Shown here piece by piece: positions 33,474 to 45,326 of a DNA stretch of 64,000 nucleotides. Positions within the stretch are counted from its first letter, which is position 1. Every line of letters starts with the position of its first letter. This DNA is from Primulina eburnea. Taxonomy: Eukaryota > Streptophyta > Magnoliopsida > Lamiales > Gesneriaceae. Both the position numbers and the translations under genes were made by a program. The notes beneath the pieces are model-generated. The model was not told the DNA's origin and made no database searches. It was given only the letters and a program-made list of their open reading frames with translations. The stretch lies in assembly GCF_022965805.1 (NCBI RefSeq), contig NC_133114.1:8452261-8516260 (forward strand), written 5' to 3'.

Positions 33474-34977
33474 TTTAAGATGTCCTTATACACACACAAA
33501 TTTTATCAGATTTATAAAGGATCGTATTGTGCACTTTGTATTCTCACTTATCTTTTGATTGCACGAGTTTCATAATATTGTTAGAATCGCTGTAATTATC
33601 AGAAGCCTGTTTCTGACTAAATCGAGTTAATAAAAGAGTGTACTAGGAGCTTCGATTAGGCAAAAGAAAAGTCATACATCGAAGTGAGTTTTTACAAAAG
33701 ATTGTACCGATCAAATCTTCTAGTGAATCTTTTTTGAAACAGAAGAACGTGAGACGTAAACTTTTAGTCTTTGAACTTCCATAAACAAAATTTTGCCCTA
33801 CTTTAATTTCAGTCATTTTACTAATATTGTTTGTCATCATTGTGATATTGACTTTCTGACTTGAGCTGATCTGTTGCACTTTCATATCATATTTACTTGG
33901 TAACTTGAGATGTTTCCGCACTTCAGTATTTCAATTACTTGCTTTTCTCAGTCTGATTGGAATATTGACTAGAGTTGTTAACACAACTTAAGTTTCACAT
34001 TATTTGTCATTATTTTGTAACATTTACAGATCGTTCATCTCATTCTAAACTGTTATTTGGATACTAACAATCAACTTCCTTCAAGATTAATTTTTTTTTA
34101 AAAAAAACCTTATATTAATATTTAAATGTAAAATGTGAAAATCTATATACAACATTAAATCGAATTAATACACTGATCATTTAAAAAAAAATTAGTGATT
34201 TGGAATCCTAAAACCTTTATTAGATTTATTGTCACTGTCGATCCTATTCAACTTTACTTGCAGATCGAAATGATTATGAAATCACATTAGGTCGACCGAA
34301 ATATAGTAGTTTGCATGACTTAGGTTATTCTCTTTGCATGATCATATACTTATTATTTTATTATATCATATTAATTTATTTATTTAATTATAAAAAGTGC
34401 GAAGGGTCATGAATATTAAATAGGGAGACCTAAATTGTAATCAGACAAATATAAATCTATATTGGACTGAAATATTTATTTTTATTTTCGGACAAATAAA
34501 AAGATATAAATAATTTTTTTTAACAAAGAGCCGTACATTACCGAATTTCTTTTTCTATTTTAAAAAATAAATATAAGACGGATCGCTTGTTATTTTCAAA
34601 ATTTGTAACATGTGATAACTTAAATATTTGTAAATCATAGTCTAAATTTCCAGTTATCGTTTGGCCAGAAATTATAAACCAAGTACTTGTCATTTAACTA
34701 AATATTCTAGTTCCACGACAATCTGAATTATTGGTTCCAATAGCAAATTTTATTGAAAGTGGACAATTTTTTTTTATCACTTCATACGTAGCTGCACTAT
34801 GAAAACTTTGTTCTCAATTGTGCCTTAGTGGGGAAGTGGGAACACATTGATTTTTTCCTGCCGAAGCCAACTTCTCCAAGCTAGTTAAACATTTTAATTC
34901 TTTATTCTCTTCTTAAAAATACTTTTTACAATAGTGCCTTTGAATTAGGCCAGGTCAAAAGATTGAAGGTCGAGTTA

Positions 34978-34979
<2 letters not shown>

Positions 34980-35030
<51 letters not shown>
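34980..35030. repeat. TA microsatellite
   Basis: About 25 uninterrupted TA units. Confidence 0.97.
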
Positions 35031-35038
<8 letters not shown>

Positions 35039-35369
35039 TTGTAGAAATTTAATGAACGTTCTAATAATTTGTTTAGTCGAGAAAAAACAACCGTATGTGT
35101 TTTGTCACGTGCTGTTTATCGGTGCATTAATGGAAAAATGGCGTAAATAATATTTTCGATCATGTGATTAGTAAAAGTGTCGTAGTATAAATTATAAAAA
35201 AAAATTTCCGTCGTAGTGATGATATGAAACTGAATATAATTGATATATTTTCCACCATATCAATAATTTGGCCAAAGGAAAAAAGTGCAAAAGTAGATTA
35301 TTGTGCTAAGATCTATTTTACTCTTATCAATGGCTGATCAAAAGCCGATTTAGGTCAGTTTGCAAAAAG

Positions 35370-35389
35370 TATATATATATATATATATA

Positions 35390-35438
<49 letters not shown>
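35370..35438. repeat. Interrupted TA microsatellite
   Basis: TA repeats broken by AATATAAATATA near 35389 and ending TATTATATAA. Confidence 0.95.
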
Positions 35439-35439
<1 letters not shown>

Positions 35440-35920
35440 AAATTTTAATAGTACTCTTCAAATTACAATGTTTAAATCCTGCATTTTTGTATAATAAATT
35501 TCATTTAAAAATCGAGTTACACCCTGTTTAGGAGCTCAACAAATGTCAGGAGGAATTAGGTAAGGTCAAAGTATATTTTCCTTTATTTAAAGTTAGAAGA
35601 GGGTGAGTTATGGAGTTGTTATACCTACATTTAAGTTGCTAAGTTTTGTTGATGAACGGTTTGACATATATCCTATACAACATGTTGACTGATAGACAAG
35701 TTTTGATTTCGACTATTCCATGTTTCAGTTTTTTGAAATACACGAATAGTGAAACGATCCCTAAACTTATGTCATATAACATGATAAAGTTATCAACTTT
35801 ATTGGAATGTTAGAAGTTAATGGATTCTATCAAATTATTGGGAAGACCAATTTTTCTACGATAGTTAGTGTTTTTTTCACTCAGCACATGATATGTGTGT
35901 TGAATGAGTGACCATGATTT

Positions 35921-35955
35921 ATCCACTAAGCACACATGTCATGTGCTTAGTGGAT
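35921..35955. repeat. 13-bp perfect inverted repeat (hairpin)
   Basis: ATCCACTAAGCAC (35921-35933) and its exact complement (35943-35955) flank a 9-base loop. Nearby copies of CACTCAGCACATG and ATCTACTAAGCCC suggest that a larger repeated unit gave rise to it. Confidence 0.85.
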
Positions 35956-38377
35956 GAAGACACTACCCATATACGTAACATCTACTAAGCCCAAACGGAT
36001 CAATATTCGGAATTAATTTCTCACGTGTGGTGAGTGGATGAGAACACTATATAAATGTGTAGTGTACATCAAGTCCAAATGGAACGATATTTCCGAATTC
36101 ATTTCCCACAAATTTACCTTTTCTCTACAACTTGGTGAAAGAAAGGCAACGGTAGACGACTAAGTTAGGGGAAAGAATAAAGAAGTTCGGAGGAATTTGA
36201 AATTTCAAAATTTGCAAAATTAGGCATATATATTACAATTTATTTCTCATATTTATTAGAAACTGGGGAACAAGATACAAAAGAATTCATACCCATCACT
36301 AAATCGTTTGCAAATTCAAATTGTGGACCGCATTCCGATCAAGAATATCAATATTCTTGGGATTTGACAAGACATTTTATGGTAGTGTGTCTGATATTGA
36401 TTGATTCTTGAAAGCAATTACAAAGTTAGATCCCTTTTACACATGTTTTCTTCCTATCAAGAATTTCTTGGCTGGCTAGAACCATAGCAACCCACTATCT
36501 TTGTCACCTGTCCTATGAGCACAATGTATAATTTAGTTTTTTCTCTTTTAGATATAAGGAATTTTTATATTAAGTTATTGCTTTTAAAAAAAAATACAGA
36601 TTATATTAAAATTAGAAGTGTGTAACAATTCTCAATGTTAGGAGAACGATCAACACGTGATATTTGTATAATTTAAAAAAATTGAGTTGCACAGTTGTTG
36701 TAGCTTTTAGTAGAGAAACAAGCTGTGGGGACCCGGACGCTAATTATCTTCTTAATCATCGTTGGGATTTAATTATCAGTTCTGATAAACAGGGTCTAAA
36801 ATTTTTTTCTTTTTAAAATGTAAATGCAGAAGGTAATGGAATCTAAATAATATACATCTCTGTATAACAACTACAATTCAGTAGAAAAGTACAATACTGT
36901 ACAACCTAAGTCTAAAGTTTAGTTACTAAGTTCAAGTAATAAAACAAGTCTATAATAAGTCCGGAATCACCACGCTAACTCGTCTTCTCTTATCGTCTTC
37001 TTGACCCTGATCCAGCCCCACCTGTTGTCATGCACACATACAAAACAAGACAACAGCCGGATAACTCCGGTGAGAATAAATCTCAGTATAAAACATAGTA
37101 AACATGCATATACATAAACATATCATGAAATATTCTATCATGAATAAAAATTAAAGCAATAGATTTCATAGTCTATGAAATTAAATCAAAATTAGCATGC
37201 AACTCAAATCAGCTAAACATGCTATTCAAATCAAATCATATAAACATGCTATCATAACTGAAAGCAATAAACATGGGTTTCATAGTCTATGAAACCACCT
37301 CTATAAACACATGCAGTTCTAGTCAAATCATGTCTAGACTCGACTCTACTATAACTCTAGGGATCCCGGTGTGAATAAGACGTCAATGGCTGTCACCTAC
37401 CCTCCCACTCGGGGTGACTGTACGTCTTATTCCTAGACTTCGGTCTGAGCTGTATCAAATAATCTACAATAGGACGGTGTCTGCTCCTATGTAACGATAC
37501 ACCGAACGTCTAGAAGTCTGACTGTTTCTTTCAAACTTTCCTATCTCAAATGCAATGAATAACACTCTGTAAACAAAGCATAATCATATCATAAAATAAA
37601 CAACAATAATTCTAGTATGTGATTTTATTGGGAAACTCAAATAAGATCTTATTTGAGTTAGGTCTTCCCGAATATGATATGAGTTTTACCTTTGTCGTCC
37701 CTGTCTGACGAAGACGATGATCTGTATTCAATTTTGTCCATATCAAATCTGAAATGACAATATCGAATACAACGTATCAGTAAATAACTCAATACACAAT
37801 CTGTTCTGATCAATACTCAACTCAATACATAATCTGATCAATATCTGAACAAGATACAATTCAATTCATGTCATCAATATCACAATACAATCTGAATCAT
37901 ATCTGAATCTGATCAATCTATATCAACTGATGTTTCGACGGCATAATAATACAATCTGAATAATCTCGTCAATCTGAACATCACAAATATAATTCTAGAA
38001 CCCATAATCTGTGTCAACACAATTCATAATATGAATACTAACACAATTCTGATATAGAATCTCAGTCAATATCTTTCAAAAATCATAACAATTACAGAAA
38101 CAGTTTGTTCTTTAATCTGACTTCAATTCTACAATGTCTACGGTAGCAGAAACACCATATCTGAATCATAATCAATTCTGACAACATCATAAATTCAAAA
38201 CATATCTAAACGTAACAAAACTTACGTCCAGTTATAGCCTGCGTTGATAGGAACTCGGTACTGTACTCGGATTCAAAAACAGACGGACGGATTTCTCAAA
38301 ATCACGAACCTATGCTTTACAATCCGAAATTTCCTTTGGCCCCCGTTTCCTTTATTCTGAAGATTGGCTTGATTCTT

Positions 38378-38412
38378 ATATATATATATTTATATATATA
38401 TATATATATATA
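38378..38412. repeat. TA microsatellite at the TATA position, 3' LTR of A
   Basis: About 34 bp of TA with one TTTA break. The same place in the 5' LTR has about 73 bp. Confidence 0.95.
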
Positions 38413-38458
38413 GTCGTTGCATTCACAAGAGGCCAAGTGGCAATTTGACAAAATGAAT

Positions 38459-38731
38459 GCCGCGCGCATATGCGCGCACAACGCCACGCATATGCACCGT
38501 TAATTCTGCCCGACACTTTCTGCCTCTCGCGCATATGCGCGTATCTATTCACGCATATGCGCCAATGATTCTGTCCCTGTCGCGCATATGCGCGTATCTA
38601 CTCGCGCATATGCGCCGAAGGTTCTGGACAAGTCGCGCATGTGCACGCATTCAAATCGCGCATGTGCGCCGATGCTTCTGTAATTCTCGCGCATGTGCGC
38701 CGATACATGTCGCGCATGTGCGTGGGAACTC
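38459..38731. repeat. Array of GCGCATATGCGC-type palindromes, 3' LTR of A
   Basis: Perfect units lie at 38464, 38529, 38582 and 38604; single-change units include CACGCATATGCGCC (38550) and several GCGCATGTGCGC forms from 38634 on. In all there are about ten units with spacers such as GTATCTACTC and GGTTCTGGACAAGT. At least three stretches present here are missing from the 5' LTR. Confidence 0.9.
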
Positions 38732-38872
38732 TCCTTATAATTCATATCAATCTTCTCTCGGTTCTCCCGGTTTGATTCGTTCCGCTTATAATCATATTAA
38801 TTATCATCCATGATTATAATAATCATTTTCAAATCTTTTCAGATTAACCGGATTAATTTCTCGGGCCTTACA

Positions 38873-41437
38873 TTTCTCCCCCTCTTAGGTCTGAGTTCGT
38901 CCTCGAACTCGCAAGTAATCCATTCAGATCTATCAGAAGAAATGTATAACAGAGTTTAATTCAAAACTCAGATTTCTGATTCTAGTCTGGAATAAAAATT
39001 CACCAAGTATAATATCATAATACTTCTTAAATTAACTCTGACATAATCAATCTGATAATATTGGTTATACAACATCCGTATAAACCAATCACAGTTCATA
39101 ACAAACCAATGCCAGTAGTTTTTACCCAGTCTGTTTATCCCAATCAAGGACATATACCATCTTCAGCTTCAAATACTAATCGCAATCGTCCGACGTTAGT
39201 TTCTTAAATCTGTCCATTCTGAACTATCTTAATAGCTATTGTCATACAGTAATTCATACAATGACAATAAATCATAACAACTAGTGTTAACCTCCAGCAC
39301 TAAAGCTGTGTAGTGCTAACATCCAGCACTAAAGCTATATCAAAGTCTTCTAATATCTGGATACCCCATTCTGACTGCCTGTCAATCTGTGAAACAATCT
39401 ACGAGAGAGTTCATGATATTATTCTTTCACGAATACAAACTCAAGCAAAAACACAATCTGACATAATCTACTGTGGCATTCTGATCTTTCTGACCACTTC
39501 TCTGACACCGATCTGTGTCATTAGGTCATGTTTGTACGTTATCTGGTACAAACTGATAGATATAGATTGAACAATCTGTCAATCTTAGTCATATCATATC
39601 ACAATCTGTAGGAAAATGGCAGTAATTTCATTACGAAATTCATAGAAATGTATTCTCATTTTTATTTAGAACTATACAATTCTGTAATAAATCTTCTGAT
39701 TTCTATCTTTCTGTCTTTTCTGTTAGCGCTTCGGACATATCAGTACAATTTCTGCCAACATTTCAATACAAATTCTGTCACAACTGATCTAATCTGTCTA
39801 TATTAACTCTATCTGTTCGAATACAATACATTCTCAATCATCAAATTGAAAACTGAATCCACTACGGTACATTTCTGACTATCTGTGATTTCAGATTCGA
39901 ACTATTTGATACAAACAAATCAGTTAATAACATAAATAAAAGAAAAAATACCTACCTGGTATTCGGCTCTGACTATCGATATCAATTCTGTTATTCAATT
40001 CTGAAACATTCTGATACCACAAGATAATCAGTCCTAATACAAAACACAGGATCACATATCTGTTACTCTGATCGATACACTATTCTGATTATCGAAACCA
40101 AGTTCTGAACATTCTGAGCATATTTCGAAATAGCTGTACCTCTCGAAAATAACTCTGATACAATTGAACTGTGTATATATTCTCAACGGTTCACAACCAA
40201 CTGTATCATATACGGATTCAAAATAACAGTAATATCAAAGCAAAGACAAAATATCAATATCCTATCCAGATCTAGTGAGTTCAGTGAACTCATAAAACAA
40301 CGATTTCTGGTAAATATCTTCATGTCATACTGATCAACTGTTATATCTCATCTGCAAATAAAATGTGCTCCCAACCAATATAAGGTATCACGAATACTGA
40401 TTTAAAACAATAACAATATACAGCAGATATAAAGCAACAGTCGAATAAGATAATCTGTCAAATCAGACACCATAAATTTCTGACATTTCTGATATTCCTG
40501 ATCTCCATATCTTTCAGTCACTGATCCTAACCACAACTGTGTCAAAGTCAATCTGTATACTAACTTCAGATATCACCTACTCTGAATACAATATGTTTCA
40601 AGCGGAATTCTTTTCTGAATAGTTTCTGTATACAATCATCACAGTTCTCAGAATATTCAATACAATCTTCAGATATTCTCTTCAATCAATCAAATGCTGC
40701 AAATATATCAAATCTCACAGATATAACAAGCATAAAATCATCAGAACATCTCTGAATATACTGAAACATGCCAAAGAGCAACACTAAATTAGATGTTACT
40801 CCTGGTCGGTACTCTTTTACTGATCTTTCAATTCATTCTGTATCATTCTGTACATTCACTGTTATTCTATACTGAATTCTAAAACAACAATCAATATCTG
40901 ATCTGAATTCACTGGCAAATCTGCCAATGCTAGGCTCGATTTCAGTGGATCTACTGAATACATAGGGATGCAATCTGCTCTTTTCTGTATTAATCGAGTC
41001 ATATACAATACATATATCAAAGGAATTCTAGATCTAGAATCCTTATCGTGGTATCTCCACTGATCAGTCATCTCTGGTCTGACTCTTACCATTTCTGAAA
41101 AAATTCTACAATATGTCTGTACTTGTTCAGCATATACATATCAGTAATGCGATCAAATCAGAAACACAAGTACGTCATAATCTAACTCAATCTCATTCTC
41201 ATCTCACTATAGTATTCAATATATACAGAAATCTCTGATGTCAACATTTCCTCAACAAGCAAGGACATCAATACTACAGTACATACAAACCCAACAGATA
41301 CAGCATATTTCCATGCTACTCCGTCAAATATATTCTTAACAAATGCATTAGTATATATCAATACCTATGCAATAGAATCATAAAGAATAGTACCTGTTGT
41401 AAATTCTGGATCTGCGTTTTCAATTGAACTCTGTTTC
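38873..41437 (-). pseudogene. Decayed pol region of element A
   Basis: No ORF. On - near 41400-41290 the phrase GTILYDSIA is followed by VLIYTNAF, which aligns with the retroviral-type protease site, but the Asp is Tyr and the Gly is Asn (TAT ACT AAT at 41347-41355). The frame 41092-40862 (LIQKRADCIPMYSVDPLKSSLALADL) resembles the lead-in to RT. Downstream I see no motif. The equivalent region of element B has the same changes. Confidence 0.5.
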
Positions 41438-42338
41438 CTACAGTCTTCGGGAACGCTTCTGGGGACAGACTTTAGCAAAGTGTCCCGGCTGTCCACAAAT
41501 ATTGCATCTACCAGTCACTCCCTGGCATTGCTCGGTGGGATGTCTCCCTCCGCTTCTCTTGCAATACACTCCTGTATGGCTTGGACCAGAAACGCTGGAG
41601 CTAGATGATTCGCTTCCTAGTTTCTTGAATGGTTTCTTCCGAGCTTTCAGCAAATCTTGCTTTCCACTCGTACTGCCTCGATCAAATCGGAGAGGGGATT
41701 ATTGTGTCTGGGGTTGTTTCACACACAACCTCCCTAGCTGTCTAGTCAAACTCGCCTCAGCTCTCTTTTCTCTACTCAGGATGTCAGCAAAATGGTAAGG
41801 TCGTTGCAAATTCATAAATGCAACTACCTCCGATTTCAACCCTCTGATGAACTGATTTTTCTATAGCTTCATCATTTCCAGCGAAATGAGGAGCAAAATG
41901 CAGTAGAGTAGAGAATTTGGCGGTATATTCATCAATATTCAACTGACCTTGGCTCAAATTCTCAAACTCTGCTTTCTTGTCCTCTCGGTACGAGACTGAG
42001 AAAAATCGTCGATAAAATTCAGTTCTGAATATTTCTCATGAAATCATTGTACCTCTCTGTTCCCACATTCTTCTAATGGTAATCCACCAATTCCTGGCAG
42101 CTTCTCGTAACTGATAAGGTACCATTTTAACTCTCTGTTCATCTGTACAATCAAGTAAATCGAACAGTATTTCTATGTCATCGAACCAGTTCTGACAATA
42201 TTCGGACGTCTCGGAACCACTCAGAATCGGCGGCTGTAATAACTGAAATTCTTTCATCTTTCCTTCTAGCTGAATTTCTGATGCATCTATCTGTTCAGAC
42301 GAAGTACTGCCCTTTTTTGAAATTCTTCGAGGCGGTAT
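41438..42338 (-). pseudogene. Gag of element A, broken
   Basis: The expected start PPRRI is preceded by ATA instead of ATG (42336-42338). The first open frame starts at 42257 (MKEFQLLQPPILSG) with the capsid motif WFDDIEILFDLLDCTDEQ and REAARNWWITI. Several stops and shifts follow. The C-terminal frame (41653-41438) has a damaged first knuckle (YCKRSGGRHPTEQC) and an intact second knuckle (CNICGQPGHFAKVC). Gag would package the RNA; this copy is dead. A TAG follows the knuckle at the same site where B has TAA. Confidence 0.8.
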
Positions 42339-42685
42339 ATCTGATAATCAAACAGATTATTACATAATCTATACAATCTGTCTCAGCCCTACTCTGATCA
42401 TATACCTCTGATCCAGACTCAGTTCTGATTCAGGCTTAACAATTACATGCTGCAATCAACTCAGATAACAAACAACATGTAATAGGGAAAGCAATAAATC
42501 ATGCTAGCACACACAATGTAATTCAACATTGAAATAATTCTCATGCTAGCAATCACATGCAAGGAACGAAAATTCAATCTACCCCGCTCATTCTCTTCTA
42601 TCTCAATCTAAAGGATCTATCAGTTCTGACTATCTCAATCTAAAGAATCTATCAGTTCTGACTATCTCAATCTAAAAGATCTATC

Positions 42686-42697
42686 GCTCTGATACCA
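42686..42697 (-). other. Primer binding site of element A (tRNA-Met)
   Basis: TGGTATCAGAGC on -, five bases from the 5' LTR edge at 42703. Confidence 0.9.
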
Positions 42698-44353
42698 CCT
42701 GTTGTGGGGACCCGGACGCTAATTATCTTCTTAATCATCGTTGGGATTTAATTATCAGTTCTGATAAACAGGGTCTAAAATTTTTTTCTTTTTAAAATGT
42801 AAATGCGGAAGGTAATGGAATCTAAATAATATACATCTCTGTATAACAACTACAATTCAGTAGAAAAGTACAATACTGTACAACCTAAGTCTAAAGTTTA
42901 GTTACTAAGTTCAAGTAATAAAACAAGTCTACAATAAGTCCGGAATCACCACGCTAACTCGTCTTCTCTTATCATCTTCTTGACCCTGATCCAGCCCCAC
43001 CTGTTGTCATGCACACATACAAAACAAGACAACAGCCGGATAACTCCGGTGAGAATAAATCCCAGTATAAAACATGGTAAACATGCATATACATAAACAT
43101 ATCATGAAATATTCTATCATGAATAAAAATTAAAGCAATAGATTTCATAGTCTATGAAATTAAATCAAAATAAGCATGCAACTCAAATCAGCTAAACATG
43201 CTATTCAAATCAAATCATATAAACATGCTATCATAACTGAAAGCAATAAACATGGGTTTCATAGTCTATGAAACCACCTCTATAAACACATGCAGTTCTA
43301 GTCAAATCATGTCTAGACTCGACTCTACTATAACTCTAGGGATCCCGGTGTGAATAAGACGTCAATGGCTGTCACCTACCCTCCCACTCGGTGTGACTGT
43401 ACGTCTTATTCCTAGACTTCGGTCTGAGCTGTATCGAATAATCTACAATAGGACGGTGTCTGCTCCTATGTAACGATACACCGAAAGTCTAGAACTCTGA
43501 CTGTTTCTGTCAAACTTTCCTATCTCAAATGCAATGAATAACACTCTGTAAACAAAGCATAATCATATCATAAAATAAACAACAATAATTCTAGTATGTG
43601 ATTTTATTGGGAAACTCAAATAGGATCTTATTTGAGTTAGGTCTTCCCGAATATCACATGAATTATACATTTGTCGTCCCTGTCTGACGAAGACGATGAT
43701 CTGTATTCAATTTTGTCCATATCAAATCTGAAATGACAATATCGAATACAACGTATCAGTAAATAACTCAATACACAATCTGTTCTGATCAATACTCAAC
43801 TCAGTACATAATCTGATCAATATCTGAACAAGATACAATTCAATTCATGTCATCAATATCACAATACAATCTGAATCATATCTGAATCTGATCAATCTAA
43901 ATCAACTGATGTTTCGACGGCATAATAATACAATCTGAATAATCCCGTCAATCTGAACATCACAAATATAATTCTAGAACCCATAATCTGTGTCAACACA
44001 ATTCATAATCTGAATACTAACACAATTCTGATATAGAATCTCAGTCAATATCTTTCAAAAATCATAACAATTACAGAAACAGTCTGTTCTTTAATATGAC
44101 TTCAATTCTACAATGTCTACGGTAGCAGAAACACCATATCTGAATCATAATCAATTATGACAACATCATAAATTCAAAACATATCTAAACGTAACAAAAC
44201 TTACGTCCAGTTATAGCCTGCGTTGATAGGAACTCAGTACTGTACTCGGATTCAAAAACAGACGGACGGATTTCTCAAAATCACGAACCTATGCTTTACA
44301 ATCCGATATTTCCTTTGGCCCCCGTTTCCTTTATTCTGAAGATTGGCTTGATT

Positions 44354-44355
<2 letters not shown>

Positions 44356-44428
<73 letters not shown>
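44356..44428. repeat. Long TA microsatellite at the TATA position, 5' LTR of A
   Basis: About 36 uninterrupted TA units, roughly twice the length of the tract in the sister LTR. Confidence 0.97.
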
Positions 44429-44510
44429 TCGTTGCATTCACAAGAGGCCAAGTGGCAATTTGACAAAATGCATGCCGGATGCGCCGGTAATTCTGCCCGA
44501 CACTTTCTGC

Positions 44511-44632
44511 CTCTCGCGCATATGCGCGTATCTAGTCGCGCATATGCGCCAATGATTCTGTCCCTGTCGCGCATATGCGCCGAAGGTTCTGGACAAGTCG
44601 CGCAGGTGCGCGCATTCAAATCGCGCATGTGC
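44511..44632. repeat. Shortened palindrome array, 5' LTR of A
   Basis: GCGCATATGCGC-type units remain in about six copies, in the order seen in the 3' LTR but with internal units missing. Confidence 0.9.
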
Positions 44633-44788
44633 GCGGGAACTCTCTTTATACTTCATATCAATCTTCTCTCGGTTCTCCCGGTCTGATCCGTTCCGCTTAT
44701 AATCATATTAATTATCATCCATGATTATAATAATCATTTTCAAATCTTTTCAGATTAACCAGATTAATTTCTCGGGCCTTACACAAGC

Positions 44789-45326
44789 ACTCCGTCGTAC
44801 AATTAATATATCAGATAATTTCTTTTTCATACTAACAAGATAATTTTTTGTTATTTTGAAGGGTTTTATTCTGATTTATATATGGATTGTAACGATATTA
44901 GGTTTTTAAGACACAATTGTCAAAAATATCTTTTATGCTGATTTATAAATGGATTGTAACGATATTAGGTTTTTAGAAACAATACATGTAAAATTTTATG
45001 CGACTTTTCTTGAAATAAAAATCTACACGACAATTAAAAAAAAATTAAAGATAAGCATGAGATAAAAATATAACAGTGATAATATCTTATAAAATTCAAG
45101 AAAATACTGATGCATGTATAATATTAAATAGGAAAATTTACGATAATATTTCTTCAAGTTGTTATATTTTACATTTTGTTTTTTTTATTCTATTTCAGTG
45201 GAATATTGACATGATCGGACCAATTGAAACTCAATTTCGACCACTGAAAGGACCAAAATTCCAAAATTGACAAACTTAGAGTACAAATTTGACTATTTTT
45301 CTTATTAAATACCACAATCACAAAGC
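44789..45326. other. AT-rich stretch, no gene
   Basis: It includes a direct repeat of about 70 bp around 44870 and 44937 (CTGATTTATA, then GGATTGTAACGATATTAGG in both). Nothing else is recognised. Confidence 0.5.

Larger units (their letters stand above)
26274..34069 (+). mobile_element. SIRE-type copia element on +, 3' part
   Basis: A decayed +-strand ORF (about 26330-30060) is followed by a purine-rich tract, then by an LTR whose start (TGATAAGATTAAATTTGAATATAAGTTTT) resembles SIRE LTR starts and whose end is ATACTAACA at 34069. A CACTA element and a solo LTR have inserted in it. Its pol and 5' LTR lie left of the window, beyond gypsy-2. It is the outermost and oldest layer of the nest. 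Confidence 0.6.
30229..34069 (+). repeat. 3' LTR of the outer SIRE-type element, split by a solo LTR
   Basis: The LTR runs from TGATAAGATTAAA (after a decayed purine tract, 30213-30228) to ACTAACA. The solo LTR 30842-33473 interrupts it. Without that insertion it is about 1.2 kb, close to the 1172 bp of the other SIRE-type LTR at 6857-8028. The first base pairs are mutated from TGTTAGAA, in keeping with great age. Confidence 0.5.
34070..36718. other. AT-rich intergenic stretch without a gene
   Basis: No ORF of note and no domain seen. It holds two TA microsatellites, a 13-bp perfect hairpin near 35921-35955 and, around it, imperfect repeats of an ACTAAGCCCAAACGGA phrase. It may be the only sequence here that is not an obvious transposon, or it may be too old to recognise. 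Confidence 0.5.
36724..38872 (-). repeat. 3' LTR of element A
   Basis: TGTGGGGACCCGGACG to TCTCGGGCCTTACA in + orientation. It matches the other LTR over nearly all its length but keeps more palindrome units (38459-38731) and has a shorter TA tract (38378-38412). Confidence 0.93.
36724..44783 (-). mobile_element. Element A: complete gag-only LTR retrotransposon
   Basis: Both ends are defined by a 5-bp duplication, CAAGC (36719-36723 and 44784-44788). LTRs are 36724-38872 (3', 2149 bp) and 42703-44783 (5', 2081 bp). The tRNA-Met primer site adjoins the right LTR and the purine tract the left one. The 3.8-kb interior has a broken gag near the 5' side and then about 2.5 kb with no pol ORF. It is about 8.06 kb long, the same family as B and C, and cannot move without an autonomous partner. 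Confidence 0.93.
42703..44783 (-). repeat. 5' LTR of element A
   Basis: TGTGGGGACCCGG to CTCGGGCCTTACA in + orientation, 2081 bp. It differs from the 3' LTR by scattered, mostly transition-type changes, a longer TA tract (44356-44428) and fewer palindrome units (44511-44632). Confidence 0.93.

Noticed and set aside
34070..36718. Host gene in the gap between the nest and element A
   Set aside because: Searched both strands by eye for long frames, splice-like structure and domains and saw none; only microsatellites and a hairpin.
38459..38731. Regularly spaced palindromes that look CRISPR-like
   Set aside because: Units are short, degenerate and inside a retrotransposon LTR of a eukaryote, and the spacers are themselves repeated.
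38457..38813. ORFs on both strands (118 and 66 codons) with repeating Arg-Ala-Tyr-Ala-Arg or Ala-His-Met-Arg phrases
   Set aside because: They are translations of the GCGCATATGCGC palindrome array, open on both strands because the unit has no stop. The same occurs at 44291-44686 and 1577-1768. No coding evidence.
44252..44437. ORF of repeated Ile-Tyr
   Set aside because: Translation of the TA microsatellite.
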